This document shows positions 1 through 7,459 of a stretch of 13,583 bases of DNA, one piece after another. Source of the stretch: Chloroflexota bacterium (GTDB taxonomy: Bacteria > Chloroflexota > Anaerolineae > UBA1429); assembly GCA_012513595.1 (NCBI GenBank), contig JAAZBY010000129.1, positions 1 through 13,583 on the forward strand, in the 5' to 3' direction. The notes beneath the pieces are model-generated. The model did not search any database, was not told where the DNA came from, and was given only the letters and a program-made list of their open reading frames with translations. Numbering within the stretch: position 1 is the first letter of the stretch; each line of letters starts with the position of its first letter. The translations under genes and the position numbers were made by a program.

Positions 1-1076
1 AGGCCAACTGCCCGGAAGGCAAGGATCCCAACCCGCCTGAGCTCAGGTTCTCGCGCCAGCGGCTGGACCAGGACTGGGAGACCGTCGTCAAAATGGCCCT
101 CATCGCCCGCGACCTCATGGTGGGCAACCCCCGCCTGGACGAGATGGGCTACGGTGAGGAAGCCCTTGGGCACAACGCCCTGGCCGGCGGCTTCCAGGGG
201 CAGCGCCAGTGGACGGACCACTTTCCCAACGGCGACTTTATGGAGGCGTTCCTGAACTCGTCGTTTGACTGGAACGGCATCCGCCAGCCCTACATCGTTG
301 CCACCGAGAACGACTCACTGAACGGCGTGGCGATGCTCTTTGGGCACCTGCTGACCGACCGGGCCCAGGTCTTTGCCGACGTGCGCACCTTCTGGAGCCC
401 CGAGGCGGTCAAACGCGTCACCGGGCGGGAGCTGACGGGCCGCGCGGCCCATGGTTTCATCCACCTGATCAACTCGGGCTCGGCCGCGCTGGACGGCACG
501 GGCGAGCAGACCGAGGCCGGGCAGCCGGTCATCAAGCCCTGGTGGGAGGTCAGCGGTGAGGAGGCCGCCCGCTGCCTCGACGCCACGGTGTGGAGCCCGG
601 GCAGCCTCGGCTACTTCCGTGGCGGCGGGTTCTCTTCGACCTTTGCGACGCGCGGCGGCATGCCCGTGACGATGTCACGGCTTAACCTGGTCAAGGGGCT
701 GGGGCCGGTGTTGCAGATCGCGGAAGGGTATACCGTGGAGCTGCCGGCCGACGTGCACCGCACGCTCAACCAGCGCACCGACCCGACCTGGCCGACCACC
801 TGGTTCGCCCCAACCCTGACCGGCGCGGCACCCTTTGACAGCGTGTACTCGGTCATGTACAACTGGGGCGCCAACCATGGGGCCTTTAGCTACGGTCACA
901 TCGGGGCTGAGCTGATCACCCTGGCCTCGATGCTGCGCATCCCGGTGAGCATGCACAACGTCTCCGTGGAGCGGCTCTTCCGGCCCAGTGCCTGGGGTGC
1001 CTTTGGTGCTATGGATCCTCAGGGGGCCGACTATCGCGCCTGCCAGGCTTACGGGCCGCTTTACGGCACCCGCTAG
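1..1076 (+). CDS. fucI: L-fucose isomerase, C-terminal part (5' end outside window)
   Basis: FucI interconverts L-fucose and L-fuculose in the cytoplasm, the first step of fucose breakdown, using Mn2+. The reading frame is open from base 3 and has no start in the window. About 357 codons are visible, against roughly 590 aa in E. coli FucI, so the N-terminal 40% is missing. Counting from the Met at base 93, the metal and catalytic residues are all present: Glu72 in ATENDSLNG, Asp96 in [12 protein letters not shown] and His262 in NWGANHG. Their spacing (24 and 190 residues) closely matches Glu337, Asp361 and His528 of the E. coli enzyme as I recall it. The C-terminal [11 protein letters not shown] motif is also typical of the family. 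No other fucose gene is visible, so any fuc operon lies to the left. A hairpin terminator follows the stop codon. The family assignment is very secure; D-arabinose may be an alternative substrate. Confidence 0.97.
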   Translation, partial: ANCPEGKDPNPPELRFSRQRLDQDWETVVKMALIARDLMVGNPRLDEMGYGEEALGHNALAGGFQGQRQWTDHFPNGDFMEAFLNSSFDWNGIRQPYIVATENDSLNGVAMLFGHLLTDRAQVFADVRTFWSPEAVKRVTGRELTGRAAHGFIHLINSGSAALDGTGEQTEAGQPVIKPWWEVSGEEAARCLDATVWSPGSLGYFRGGGFSSTFATRGGMPVTMSRLNLVKGLGPVLQIAEGYTVELPADVHRTLNQRTDPTWPTTWFAPTLTGAAPFDSVYSVMYNWGANHGAFSYGHIGAELITLASMLRIPVSMHNVSVERLFRPSAWGAFGAMDPQGADYRACQAYGPLYGTR

Positions 1077-1099
1077 GGTACGGTCACCGCGCGTACGAC

Positions 1100-1131
1100 G
1101 ACAGGGGGCCCCCGGCGGCCCCCTGTCCTTT
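1100..1131 (+). terminator. Hairpin terminator after fucI
   Basis: Bases 1100-1110 (gacagggggcc) pair perfectly with 1117-1127 (ggccccctgtc), giving an 11-bp GC-rich stem with a 6-base loop. A short CTTT follows. The U-tract is weak, but the stem begins only 23 bases after the fucI stop codon, so a transcription end for fucI is likely. Confidence 0.7.
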
Positions 1132-1148
1132 GGTCACCCTGTGGCCCC

Positions 1149-1168
1149 GGCGGCCCCGCCTGGCCGCC
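1149..1168 (+). other. Second small hairpin before the DUF6391 start
   Basis: Bases 1149-1155 (ggcggcc) pair with 1162-1168 (ggccgcc) around a 6-base loop, 22 bases before the GTG start at 1191. There is no U-tract. It may be part of a tandem terminator with the 1100-1131 hairpin, a 5' leader structure, or chance in GC-rich DNA. Confidence 0.3.
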
Positions 1169-1190
1169 CCGAGTAACGAAGGCAGACCCC

Positions 1191-1700
1191 GTGGCACCAC
1201 GCCAAACAGGTATTATCCGGCGCATCCGCCAATACCATGCTCTGGAACACGCCACCATGCACGTGCTCACCGCACGCCTGCAGCGCAGGCGGCTGATGGG
1301 CCGCACCGTGTGGAATGGCTTTGTCATCTATGGCGACGTAGACAGCGCCACCCTGGCCGGCGCCGCGGCGGAGGCGCTCCGCCGCCTGCAGGCGGATGAG
1401 CACTGGCTGGCCCTGCATCCCCGCTGCGGCACGAACCTGGCCAGCGGCGTGCTGGCCGCAATAGTCCTTGGGGAGACGGCCACCCTGGTCCTGCACTCGC
1501 AGGCGCTACGCCGCATGGCGCTCGGCGCGGCTGCCCTGGCCGGGCTCTTGCTGGCTCGCCCCCTGGGGCGGGCGATGCAGGAACACGTCACCACCTTGGC
1601 CGATCTGCGGGGGGCGCGCATCTTGGCCGTGCGGAGAGAGGGCGCCGGAAGGATCGTGCGCCACCGGGTTATTGTCGCGCAGGAGGGAGAGCGGAGCTGA
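1191..1700 (+). CDS. DUF6391 family membrane protein
   Basis: This 169-aa protein of unknown function resembles the DUF6391 family, which I know from cyanobacteria and Chloroflexota. The hallmarks are HALEHATMHVL at residues 16-26, a GFVIYGDV strand at 43-50 (the family has a similar GF-x-x-YGDV), and LHPRCGTNLA at 75-84. Two hydrophobic stretches, about residues 84-101 and 109-124, look like a membrane hairpin, leaving the N-terminal 80 residues and the basic C-terminus on the same side. His16-x-x-Glu19-His20 has the spacing of an inverted zinc-peptidase motif (HxxEH), and with His76 and Cys79 could bind a metal; this is speculation. GTG at 1191 is chosen because the conserved block begins shortly after it; no clear ribosome binding site is visible. 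The stop codon lies 1 base before holA, so the two are probably co-transcribed. No function can be assigned. Confidence 0.85.
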   Translation: MAPRQTGIIRRIRQYHALEHATMHVLTARLQRRRLMGRTVWNGFVIYGDVDSATLAGAAAEALRRLQADEHWLALHPRCGTNLASGVLAAIVLGETATLVLHSQALRRMALGAAALAGLLLARPLGRAMQEHVTTLADLRGARILAVRREGAGRIVRHRVIVAQEGERS

Positions 1701-1701
1701 C

Positions 1702-2802
1702 ATGTTCTATATCCTGCACGGGGATGAGGAGTTCCTCCGTTCCGAGGAGGTGGCCCGGCTGAAAGCCGAGATCCTCAGCGACGGAATGGGGGATCTGAAC
1801 ATCACCACGCTGGACGGCCGCCGGGTCGACCTGCGCGAGCTGATGGACCTGTGCAGCACGCTCCCCTTCCTCACCCAGCGGCGTCTGATCATCGTCGAGG
1901 GCCTACTGCAGCGCCTGGAGAAGCGCCGCGGAAACGGGGACGAGGACGACGCCACGTCGCCGCCCGTCGGAGACGAGGCCGAGCGCCTGGCTGCCTACCT
2001 GCCCACCATGCCAGATACGACCCGCCTCGTCTTTGTGGAGGCCAAGATCCTGGGCGCGCGCCACCCGATCCTCCGGCTGGCCGCCCAGCAGCAGAGCGGC
2101 TACGTCCGCGTCTTCCGGCGGCTGGGGGGGTCGGACCTGCAGGCCTGGCTGCGCCAGCGCGCCACAGAAAAGGGGGCAGAACTGGAGGGGGCTGCGGCGG
2201 CACTCCTGCCCACCTACACGGGGAACGATCTGCGCCGCCTGGACGCCGAACTGGAAAAGTTGGCCGCCCTGGCCGGCTACCAGCGCGCTATCACCGCAGA
2301 CGACGTCCGCGCCCTGGTCACGCCAGACGTAGAGAATGAGATCTGGAATCTCGTCGATGCGCTGGGGCACCGCCAGGGAAGGACGGCCATGCGCCTCTTG
2401 CAGGAGGCCTTCCAGCAGCGCAAACACGAGCTCTACCTGCTCACCATGTTCGCGCGCCAGGTGCGGCTGATCCTGGGAGCCAAGGACCTTGCCGAGCAGG
2501 GCCAGAACCCAGAGGAGATCCGCAAAACCCTCCGTCTGCCCAGCAAGTACCCGGTGCACAAACTGCTGCAGCAGTCGCGGCGCTTCACGATGGAAGAGCT
2601 CGAGGCGATGCTCGGCCGCGTCCTCGACGTCGACCAGGCCATCAAGACGGGCCGCACGGACGGGCCCCTAGCCCTGGAGATGCTCGTCCTCGAGGTCTGC
2701 GCGCGCCGCCGTTCGGCGCCCGCTCACCAGGTGAGCAGCCGCTCGCGCACCCGCTCGGCCAGGGCCACCTCGCTCTCGTCCCCCGAGCCGAGGTCCAGGT
2801 AG
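1702..2802 (+). CDS. holA: DNA polymerase III subunit delta
   Basis: The 366-aa delta subunit of the clamp loader opens the beta sliding clamp during DNA replication. The N-terminal MFYILHGDEEFLRSEEVARL is the family's usual opening (F-x-L-x-G-x-[DE]-x-[FY]). It is followed by the degenerate AAA+ domain (LPFLTQRRLIIVEGL at about 52-66, LVFVEAKI near 110), a lid region with YTGNDLRRLDAELEKLA near 172-188, and the helical collar domain (HELYLLTMFARQVRLIL near 237-253). The reading frame is open further upstream, but that part is a shadow of DUF6391; ATG 1702 has GGAG six bases before it and begins the conserved domain. Family homology ends near residue 333 (LEMLVLEVC). The remaining Arg/Ser-rich tail is read through the antisense 3' end of the neighbouring regulator, a 79-base tail-to-tail overlap, and is probably non-functional. 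Confidence 0.94.
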   Translation: MFYILHGDEEFLRSEEVARLKAEILSDGMGDLNITTLDGRRVDLRELMDLCSTLPFLTQRRLIIVEGLLQRLEKRRGNGDEDDATSPPVGDEAERLAAYLPTMPDTTRLVFVEAKILGARHPILRLAAQQQSGYVRVFRRLGGSDLQAWLRQRATEKGAELEGAAAALLPTYTGNDLRRLDAELEKLAALAGYQRAITADDVRALVTPDVENEIWNLVDALGHRQGRTAMRLLQEAFQQRKHELYLLTMFARQVRLILGAKDLAEQGQNPEEIRKTLRLPSKYPVHKLLQQSRRFTMEELEAMLGRVLDVDQAIKTGRTDGPLALEMLVLEVCARRRSAPAHQVSSRSRTRSARATSLSSPEPRSR

Positions 2803-3782
2803 AGCTGCAGGGGGCTCACGATCGAAACCCCGTTGCGCTCCTCCCTGCGCCATAGAATGCTCTCATCGTAGGGCTGGAACACGAACACGTTCACCGTGCC
2901 GACGTGCCCCAGGCCCACCAACTGCTCCAGCTCCGACGTCTGGCCCACCCAGTACAGCGCCATGAGGCGCGCCGGCGCCTCTTCGGCGAGGAGGTGCCTG
3001 GCGCCCGACCAGAGGGTCAGGGCGTAGCGGCCCGCCACCTTGGAGCGCTCGTGAGAGAGCACCCTCTCAATATCGGTCTGGCTCTGCCGCGAGCGGAAGG
3101 TGCGGAACGAGCTCCTGCGCAGATCGTACTTTTCGGCCCAGGCGCTCAACAAGTCCGCAGGGCTGAGCAGGGTCACCCCCTCGCGCCCCTTGCTCACCAT
3201 GCCCGCGTTGCGCAGGTCGGTGGTAACCATGCTGGCCATCCCCAGGCTGACGTCGGCGGCCTTGGCCAGCTCACGCATGGACCATTGCTTGTCGGGATAT
3301 AGCAGCAGAGTGCGCACCACCCGCTCGGCACGTCCCTCGAACGGCGTCCGCAAGCGGCGCTCGCGCACGTTGGGGTTGGGCCTTCCGCCGATCTCCAGAT
3401 AGACGCCGTCCACATCGAGATGGGCGTTGCCGGCCAGATCCAGGCAGCCCACCTGCTCTCCCGCGCAGGTGGCTCGCGTCTCGTCAGAGAAATAGGGGGC
3501 GATCAGCACGGGCAGACAGGGCGCGCCGTCCTCCGCGGGGGCCGGCGGCTGGCCCTCCTTGATCCGCGCCAGGAAGCGCTTGACCTCCTCGGGGTGGCCC
3601 TCGGTCAACGCGATGCAGTGCAGATCGACATCCACGCCCGCGCGGCCCGCCGCGACGCGCAACACGAAGGCGTAGGGCCCTTCAGAACCGCTGGCAAAAC
3701 GCCGCAGACCGCGGAAGACGAGCCGCGGGAACAGCTCGGTGAAGCTCTTGAGAAAGCGTAACTGTACCTCTGACTGACGCAC
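2724..3782 (-). CDS. AbiEi-like winged-helix transcriptional regulator / orphan antitoxin-type protein
   Basis: This 352-aa cytoplasmic protein resembles those annotated as type IV toxin-antitoxin AbiEi family antitoxin or MarR-like regulator. The N-terminal domain (1-140) includes APYFSDETR at 95-103 followed by VGCLDLAGNAHLDVDGVYLE at 111-130, a block typical of this group. A winged helix-turn-helix spans about 151-205: RAERVVRTLLLYP, then WSMRELAKAADVSLGMAS as the likely turn and recognition helix. The C-terminal 150 residues form the AbiEi-like domain of unknown ligand. No AbiEii-type nucleotidyltransferase toxin gene lies next to it, so it is more likely a stand-alone regulator than a working antitoxin. 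GTG 3782 is preceded by a GGAGAGGA-type ribosome binding site. It sits 66 bases downstream of the nitrilase gene on the same strand, probably as the second gene of that transcript, and its 3' end overlaps holA. Confidence 0.8.
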   Translation of the reverse strand: MRQSEVQLRFLKSFTELFPRLVFRGLRRFASGSEGPYAFVLRVAAGRAGVDVDLHCIALTEGHPEEVKRFLARIKEGQPPAPAEDGAPCLPVLIAPYFSDETRATCAGEQVGCLDLAGNAHLDVDGVYLEIGGRPNPNVRERRLRTPFEGRAERVVRTLLLYPDKQWSMRELAKAADVSLGMASMVTTDLRNAGMVSKGREGVTLLSPADLLSAWAEKYDLRRSSFRTFRSRQSQTDIERVLSHERSKVAGRYALTLWSGARHLLAEEAPARLMALYWVGQTSELEQLVGLGHVGTVNVFVFQPYDESILWRREERNGVSIVSPLQLYLDLGSGDESEVALAERVRERLLTW

Positions 3783-3848
3783 GGCGTCCTCTCCGCCTGC
3801 ACGCTGGCAGGGCCCGCCTCTGTCGGAAACTTGGCTGGCGGCCAGGCT

Positions 3849-4640
3849 TCAGGCGTGCCCGTTCCGCCGCCGCAGGTACTCCTGGCGTATCTCGCTGGCG
3901 TAGACCTGTGACAGGTCCAGCTGGGCCGAGATGATCTCTTCCCGATCCTGGTTGGCCTGGGCCAGTACCAGCCCCAGTGGATCGATGATCTGCGACGGGA
4001 CGATCTGCAACGGCCCGGCCACGTTGCTGGCCACCACAAAGCAGCCGTTCTCGGCGGCGCGGCTGCGCAGGTGCGCACTGAGCACGGGGACCTTCCAGGT
4101 GTCTCCGCCGGCGCCGTAGAAACCCTGGAGGATCACTTCAGCGCCCTGTTCCACCAGTTCGCGGTACCCTTCGGGGAAGCGGGCATCGTAGCAGATCTGC
4201 AGCCCGACGCTCACGCCGCGCAGATCGAACACCGTGGCCTGCGCGCCGGGCACATAGTAGTTGCGGTCGGGCCGCGTCAGGCGCACCTTGTCGTACGTGG
4301 CCGTCAGCTCGCCGAGATCCGAGTAAACGAGCATGCGATTGGCCCACGCCGTACCCGTCCAGACCTCCGCACCCACGGCCACCCACAGGCCCAACTCCGC
4401 GCTCTTGTCGGCCACGCGGCTCAGGTTCTGCTGGATGGCCGGCCACTCGTCGGGACGGCGGCCGCGCCCGATACTGGGACTATAGCCCGTGACGGCCGCC
4501 TCGGGAAACACGATCAGCTCCAAGCCCTGAGCGGCAGCACGGGCCATGGCGGCCACGATCGTGCTGAGATTGTTGGCCAGCGAGTCGCTGATGGCCACCT
4601 GGGCGGCGCCGACGTACAGCTCGCGGACGTTCCATGCCAT
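3849..4640 (-). CDS. Carbon-nitrogen hydrolase (nitrilase superfamily)
   Basis: This 263-aa enzyme hydrolyses a carbon-nitrogen bond (amide, carbamoyl or nitrile) through a Glu-Lys-Cys triad. All three residues are present: Glu47 in VFPEAAVTGY, Lys118 in YDKVRL and Cys150 in LQICYDARFPE. The length fits a single-domain cytoplasmic member. The substrate cannot be read from the sequence; small amidases, omega-amidase-like (Nit2) and N-carbamoyl hydrolases are all possible. The frame is open upstream to 4799, but ATG 4640 is the better start: AGAGGT lies at normal spacing before it, homology begins at once, and a promoter at 4688-4716 lies just upstream, inside the longer frame. The gene is first in a two-gene unit with the AbiEi-like regulator and is divergent from pcrA. 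Confidence is high for the family and low for the substrate. Confidence 0.9.
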   Translation of the reverse strand: MAWNVRELYVGAAQVAISDSLANNLSTIVAAMARAAAQGLELIVFPEAAVTGYSPSIGRGRRPDEWPAIQQNLSRVADKSAELGLWVAVGAEVWTGTAWANRMLVYSDLGELTATYDKVRLTRPDRNYYVPGAQATVFDLRGVSVGLQICYDARFPEGYRELVEQGAEVILQGFYGAGGDTWKVPVLSAHLRSRAAENGCFVVASNVAGPLQIVPSQIIDPLGLVLAQANQDREEIISAQLDLSQVYASEIRQEYLRRRNGHA

Positions 4641-4687
4641 GGCGTACCTCTGGGATCGCCCCCCGCCTCCGGTCTCGCCCTGTGGCG

Positions 4688-4716
4688 ATTCTAGCATGCG
4701 GGTGACATAAGGGCAA
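4688..4716 (-). promoter_or_regulatory. Sigma-70-like promoter for the nitrilase-regulator unit
   Basis: Read on the minus strand, TTGCCC (4716-4711) and TAGAAT (4693-4688) are 17 bases apart, with an extended -10 (ATGC just before TAGAAT). Transcription would start near 4681, about 40 bases before ATG 4640. The ATGCTAGAAT block is identical to that of the opposite promoter at 4734-4762. Confidence 0.65.
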
Positions 4717-4733
4717 GGGGATCGGCCTATCCT

Positions 4734-4762
4734 TTGCCCGGGCTGCGCAACGATGCTAGAAT
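4734..4762 (+). promoter_or_regulatory. Sigma-70-like promoter for pcrA
   Basis: TTGCCC (4734-4739) and TAGAAT (4757-4762) are separated by exactly 17 bases, with TGC forming an extended -10. Transcription would start near 4769, about 33 bases before ATG 4802. The -35, spacer length and ATGCTAGAAT block all match the divergent promoter; the two -35 boxes lie back to back, 17 bases apart. Confidence 0.68.
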
Positions 4763-4801
4763 GACTTGCCGACCTAGAAGAAGGGAGTCCTCGTCCCAAC
4801 C

Positions 4802-7165
4802 ATGCTGAGCATCCTTGATGGCCTGAACCCAGTCCAGCGGGACGCTGTGCGCGCCACCGAGGGGCCCGTCCTGGTGTTGGCCGGCCCCGGCTCTGGCAAA
4901 ACGCGCGTCCTGACCCATCGCATCGCTTACCTAATCCATCAGACGGGCCTGCGCCCCTACAACATCCTGGCGGTGACCTTTACCAACAAGGCAGCGCGTG
5001 AGATGACCGCCCGCCTGGAAGGGCTGATCGGCGACGACGTCCGCCAGCTGATGATCGGGACGTTCCACGCCATCTGCGCGCGCATCCTGCGGCGCGAGGG
5101 GCACCATGTCGGCGTGCAGAACAACTTTGTCATCTACGACGCCGACGATCAGCGCCGCGTGATCACCCGGGTCCTCAAGGAGCTGAACGTCGACAGCAAG
5201 CAGTACCAGCCCTCCGGCGTACATGCGGCCATCTCGCGGGCCAAGAACGACCTCCAGACGGCCGAGACGTACAGGCCCCCCACGTATTGGCATGAGGTGG
5301 TAGCGCGCGCCTTCGCCCGTTACGACGAAATCCTGGCCGACAGCAACGCCCTCGACTTTGATGACCTGCTCGTCAAGGCGGAGATGCTCTTTCGCCTGCA
5401 CGACGAGGTGCGCGAACGCTATCAGCAGCGCTACTCGCACATCCTCGTCGACGAGTTCCAGGATACCAACAGGGCCCAGTACGACTTGGTGGGGCATCTG
5501 GCCGCCGCGCGCCGCAACATCTTTGTCGTCGGCGACGAGGACCAGAGCATCTACTCCTGGCGCGGCGCTGACTTTCGCAACGTCTTGCGCTTCCGCGAGG
5601 ACTATCCGCAGGCACAGGTCTTCCTGCTGGAGCAGAACTACCGCTCGACGCAGAACATCCTGGAGGCCGCCCACGCCGTCATCTCGCGCAACACCCAGCG
5701 CACCGAGAAGAAGCTGTGGACCGAGAACGCCACCGGGGCGCCCATCAGTTTCTACGAGGCCTACGACGAGCGGGAAGAGGCCGACTATGTGGCCGCCAAC
5801 ATCGACCGGCTGGTGACCCGTGGACACTGCCGGTATGCCGACTGCGCGGTGATGTTCCGCACCAACGCCCAGTCACGCTCGCTGGAGGACGCCTTCCTGC
5901 GCGCCCGTATCCCTTACCGCTTGGTGGGCGCCGTGCGCTTCTTCCAGCGGCGGGAGGTCAAGGACATCCTGGCTTATCTGCGCGTGGTGTACAACCCTGA
6001 CGATGACGAGAGCCTCCGCCGTATCATCAACGTCCCCACGCGCGGCATCGGAGACATGACCCTCGAGCAGTTGAGCCGTTGGGCCCAGGCCCAGGGGCTC
6101 TCTATGGGCAGGGCCCTGCTGCACATGAGTGAGGTGGCCCAGTCCGCTGAGCGCGAGGCAGAGCTGCCCTTCCGCGGACGGGCCCGCAACGCTCTCCTCG
6201 AGGTGGCCGATCTCTTCTCCGCACTGGCCGAGAAGCGTGCCGAGCTGCGCCTCTCCGAGCTGCTGACCATGATCGTCGAGCGCTCGGGATATGCCGACTA
6301 CCTGCAAGACCATACCGAGGAAGGCGAGGAGCGCGTCGAGAACGTCCGCGAGCTTGTGGCGGCCGCGGCGCGCTACGATGCGCTGGCGCCCGAAACGGCC
6401 CTGCCCACTTTCCTCGAGGAAGTGGCCCTCTTTGCCGACGTCGACGAGCTCCCTGAGAACAACGACGTGGTGACCCTGCTCACCCTGCACACTGCCAAGG
6501 GGCTGGAGTTCGACTCGGTGTTTATCGTCGGCATGGAGGAGGGCATCTGCCCGCACAGCCGCTCCAGCGGGGAACCGGACGCCATGGAAGAGGAGCGGCG
6601 CCTCTGTTACGTTGGCCTCACCCGGGCCAAGAGGAACCTGCACCTGGTACGCACCGTGCACCGCACCGTGTACGGCTCCTCCGCCGTGCGGGAGCCCTCC
6701 CGCTACCTGTTTGACATCCCCTCTTCGCTCGTGGAGGGCAGTAAAGTACAGCGAGGCGCCCGCTCCGAGGCCTCGGCTGACGCACGCGCTCCCTTTGGCC
6801 CGTCAGCGGGCCGGCCCGCAGCCAGCGGGCGTACCCTGGTAGACCAGCGCCGCGCCCGCGTCCAGCGGGCCATCGCTCGGCGCCGCGGCGTGGAGGCCTC
6901 CACGCCGGCCCCCCAGCCGCAGCGGAACGTGGGGCGCGCCGTCGAGGAGACCGAGCGGGCCGCCAGCAGGGATTTGCCTTCCGCGGCGCGCCTTCGCGAG
7001 CCCGCCTTCCGGGCCGGAGAGACGGTGCTGCACCGAGTGTTCGGGCAGGGCGTGGTCATCTCTTGCCAGGTCGTCGATAACGACGATGAGGTCAACGTGG
7101 CCTTTGAGGGCCGCGGCATCAAGCGGATGCTGCAGAGCTTCGCGCAACTGGAGCGCGTCGGCTAG
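4802..7165 (+). CDS. pcrA: ATP-dependent DNA helicase PcrA/UvrD
   Basis: This 787-aa superfamily 1A 3'-5' DNA helicase acts in nucleotide excision repair, replication restart and removal of RecA filaments. The helicase motifs occur in order: Q-motif LNPVQRDAV (9-16), Walker A GPGSGKT (28-34), Ia TFTNKAAREM (59-68), Walker B DEFQDTN (217-223), III GDEDQSIYSWRGAD (244-257), IV LEQNYRST (276-283), V LHTAKGLEFD (about 562-571) and VI CYVGLTRAK (about 602-610). A basic, Ala/Arg-rich linker (about 640-735) leads to the PcrA-type C-terminal Tudor-like domain (VLHRVFGQGVVIS to the end), which in PcrA contacts RNA polymerase. ATG 4802 is the only possible start near the domain, because a stop at 4775 closes the frame. 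The AGGGAG ribosome binding site at 4782-4787 is unusually far (14 bases) from it. The gene appears to be monocistronic with its own promoter. Confidence 0.97.
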   Translation: MLSILDGLNPVQRDAVRATEGPVLVLAGPGSGKTRVLTHRIAYLIHQTGLRPYNILAVTFTNKAAREMTARLEGLIGDDVRQLMIGTFHAICARILRREGHHVGVQNNFVIYDADDQRRVITRVLKELNVDSKQYQPSGVHAAISRAKNDLQTAETYRPPTYWHEVVARAFARYDEILADSNALDFDDLLVKAEMLFRLHDEVRERYQQRYSHILVDEFQDTNRAQYDLVGHLAAARRNIFVVGDEDQSIYSWRGADFRNVLRFREDYPQAQVFLLEQNYRSTQNILEAAHAVISRNTQRTEKKLWTENATGAPISFYEAYDEREEADYVAANIDRLVTRGHCRYADCAVMFRTNAQSRSLEDAFLRARIPYRLVGAVRFFQRREVKDILAYLRVVYNPDDDESLRRIINVPTRGIGDMTLEQLSRWAQAQGLSMGRALLHMSEVAQSAEREAELPFRGRARNALLEVADLFSALAEKRAELRLSELLTMIVERSGYADYLQDHTEEGEERVENVRELVAAAARYDALAPETALPTFLEEVALFADVDELPENNDVVTLLTLHTAKGLEFDSVFIVGMEEGICPHSRSSGEPDAMEEERRLCYVGLTRAKRNLHLVRTVHRTVYGSSAVREPSRYLFDIPSSLVEGSKVQRGARSEASADARAPFGPSAGRPAASGRTLVDQRRARVQRAIARRRGVEASTPAPQPQRNVGRAVEETERAASRDLPSAARLREPAFRAGETVLHRVFGQGVVISCQVVDNDDEVNVAFEGRGIKRMLQSFAQLERVG

Positions 7166-7205
7166 GCGCTAGTTGTCGGTGTTGCCAGGGCTGCCCCGTG
7201 CACCC

Positions 7206-7211
7206 AGGAGG
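7206..7211 (+). promoter_or_regulatory. Consensus ribosome binding site before a small ORF
   Basis: AGGAGG lies seven bases before ATG 7219. This is a better site than most annotated genes in the window have, and it is the main reason for considering the 78-aa ORF at 7219-7455. Confidence 0.45.
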
Positions 7212-7218
7212 CGTCCCG

Positions 7219-7455
7219 ATGACGAACACCCCGTGCGGCCCGGGCATCCACAAGGAGCCCGGCAGTCGGCATGATGCGGTGATCAGCCCCGGCGGCCTCG
7301 CCGCGGCCGCCGAGCGCCCCCGCGCGCCCGCGTGTCAGAAGGTTCCCCTCCCCTTCCCCGTGCCCTCGGCGCGCCCGTGGCGCGCTCGTGACGGCGTACT
7401 GTCTCCAGGTGGCTCACCGACGGCGGTGCTGCACCGCCTCACCATCGGCGGGTGA
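7219..7455 (+). CDS. Possible small protein, 78 aa, unrecognised
   Basis: The 294 bases between pcrA and the CrtI-like gene hold no recognised gene. This ORF starts at an ATG with an AGGAGG seven bases upstream and stops four bases before the CrtI-like ATG at 7460, which would suit translational coupling. By hand count about 66 of 78 codons end in G or C, similar to the real genes here but also expected from very GC-rich non-coding DNA. The product is rich in Pro, Ala, Gly and Arg, with two cysteines, no hydrophobic segment and no motif I recognise. It could be a short leader ORF, a lineage-specific protein or chance. The second half has more A/T-ending codons than the first, which lowers confidence. 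Confidence 0.28.
   Translation: MTNTPCGPGIHKEPGSRHDAVISPGGLAAAAERPRAPACQKVPLPFPVPSARPWRARDGVLSPGGSPTAVLHRLTIGG
7422..7438 (+). other. Small hairpin just before the CrtI-like gene
   Basis: Bases 7422-7428 (ggcggtg) pair with 7432-7438 (caccgcc) around a 3-base loop, 21 bases before ATG 7460. It could influence translation of the downstream gene, or be chance in GC-rich DNA; there is no U-tract. Confidence 0.25.
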
Positions 7456-7459
7456 AGAG

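Noticed and set aside
1082..1138. GGTCACC direct repeat on both sides of the fucI terminator (1082-1088 and 1132-1138)
   Set aside because: Seven bases is too short to call a target-site duplication, and no mobile element lies between the copies.
1468..1701. N-terminal extension of holA by 78 codons
   Set aside because: This part is out of frame with, and fully inside, DUF6391; the extension has no homology, and ATG 1702 has a good ribosome binding site.
2724..4640. Complete type IV toxin-antitoxin or defence system
   Set aside because: Only an AbiEi-like protein is present. The partner is a nitrilase with an intact Glu-Lys-Cys triad, not a nucleotidyltransferase, and no other defence gene is visible.
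4641..4799. N-terminal extension of the nitrilase by 53 residues
   Set aside because: It would run through the promoter pair; the Arg/Ser/Gly-rich sequence is unlike the family, and ATG 4640 has its own ribosome binding site.
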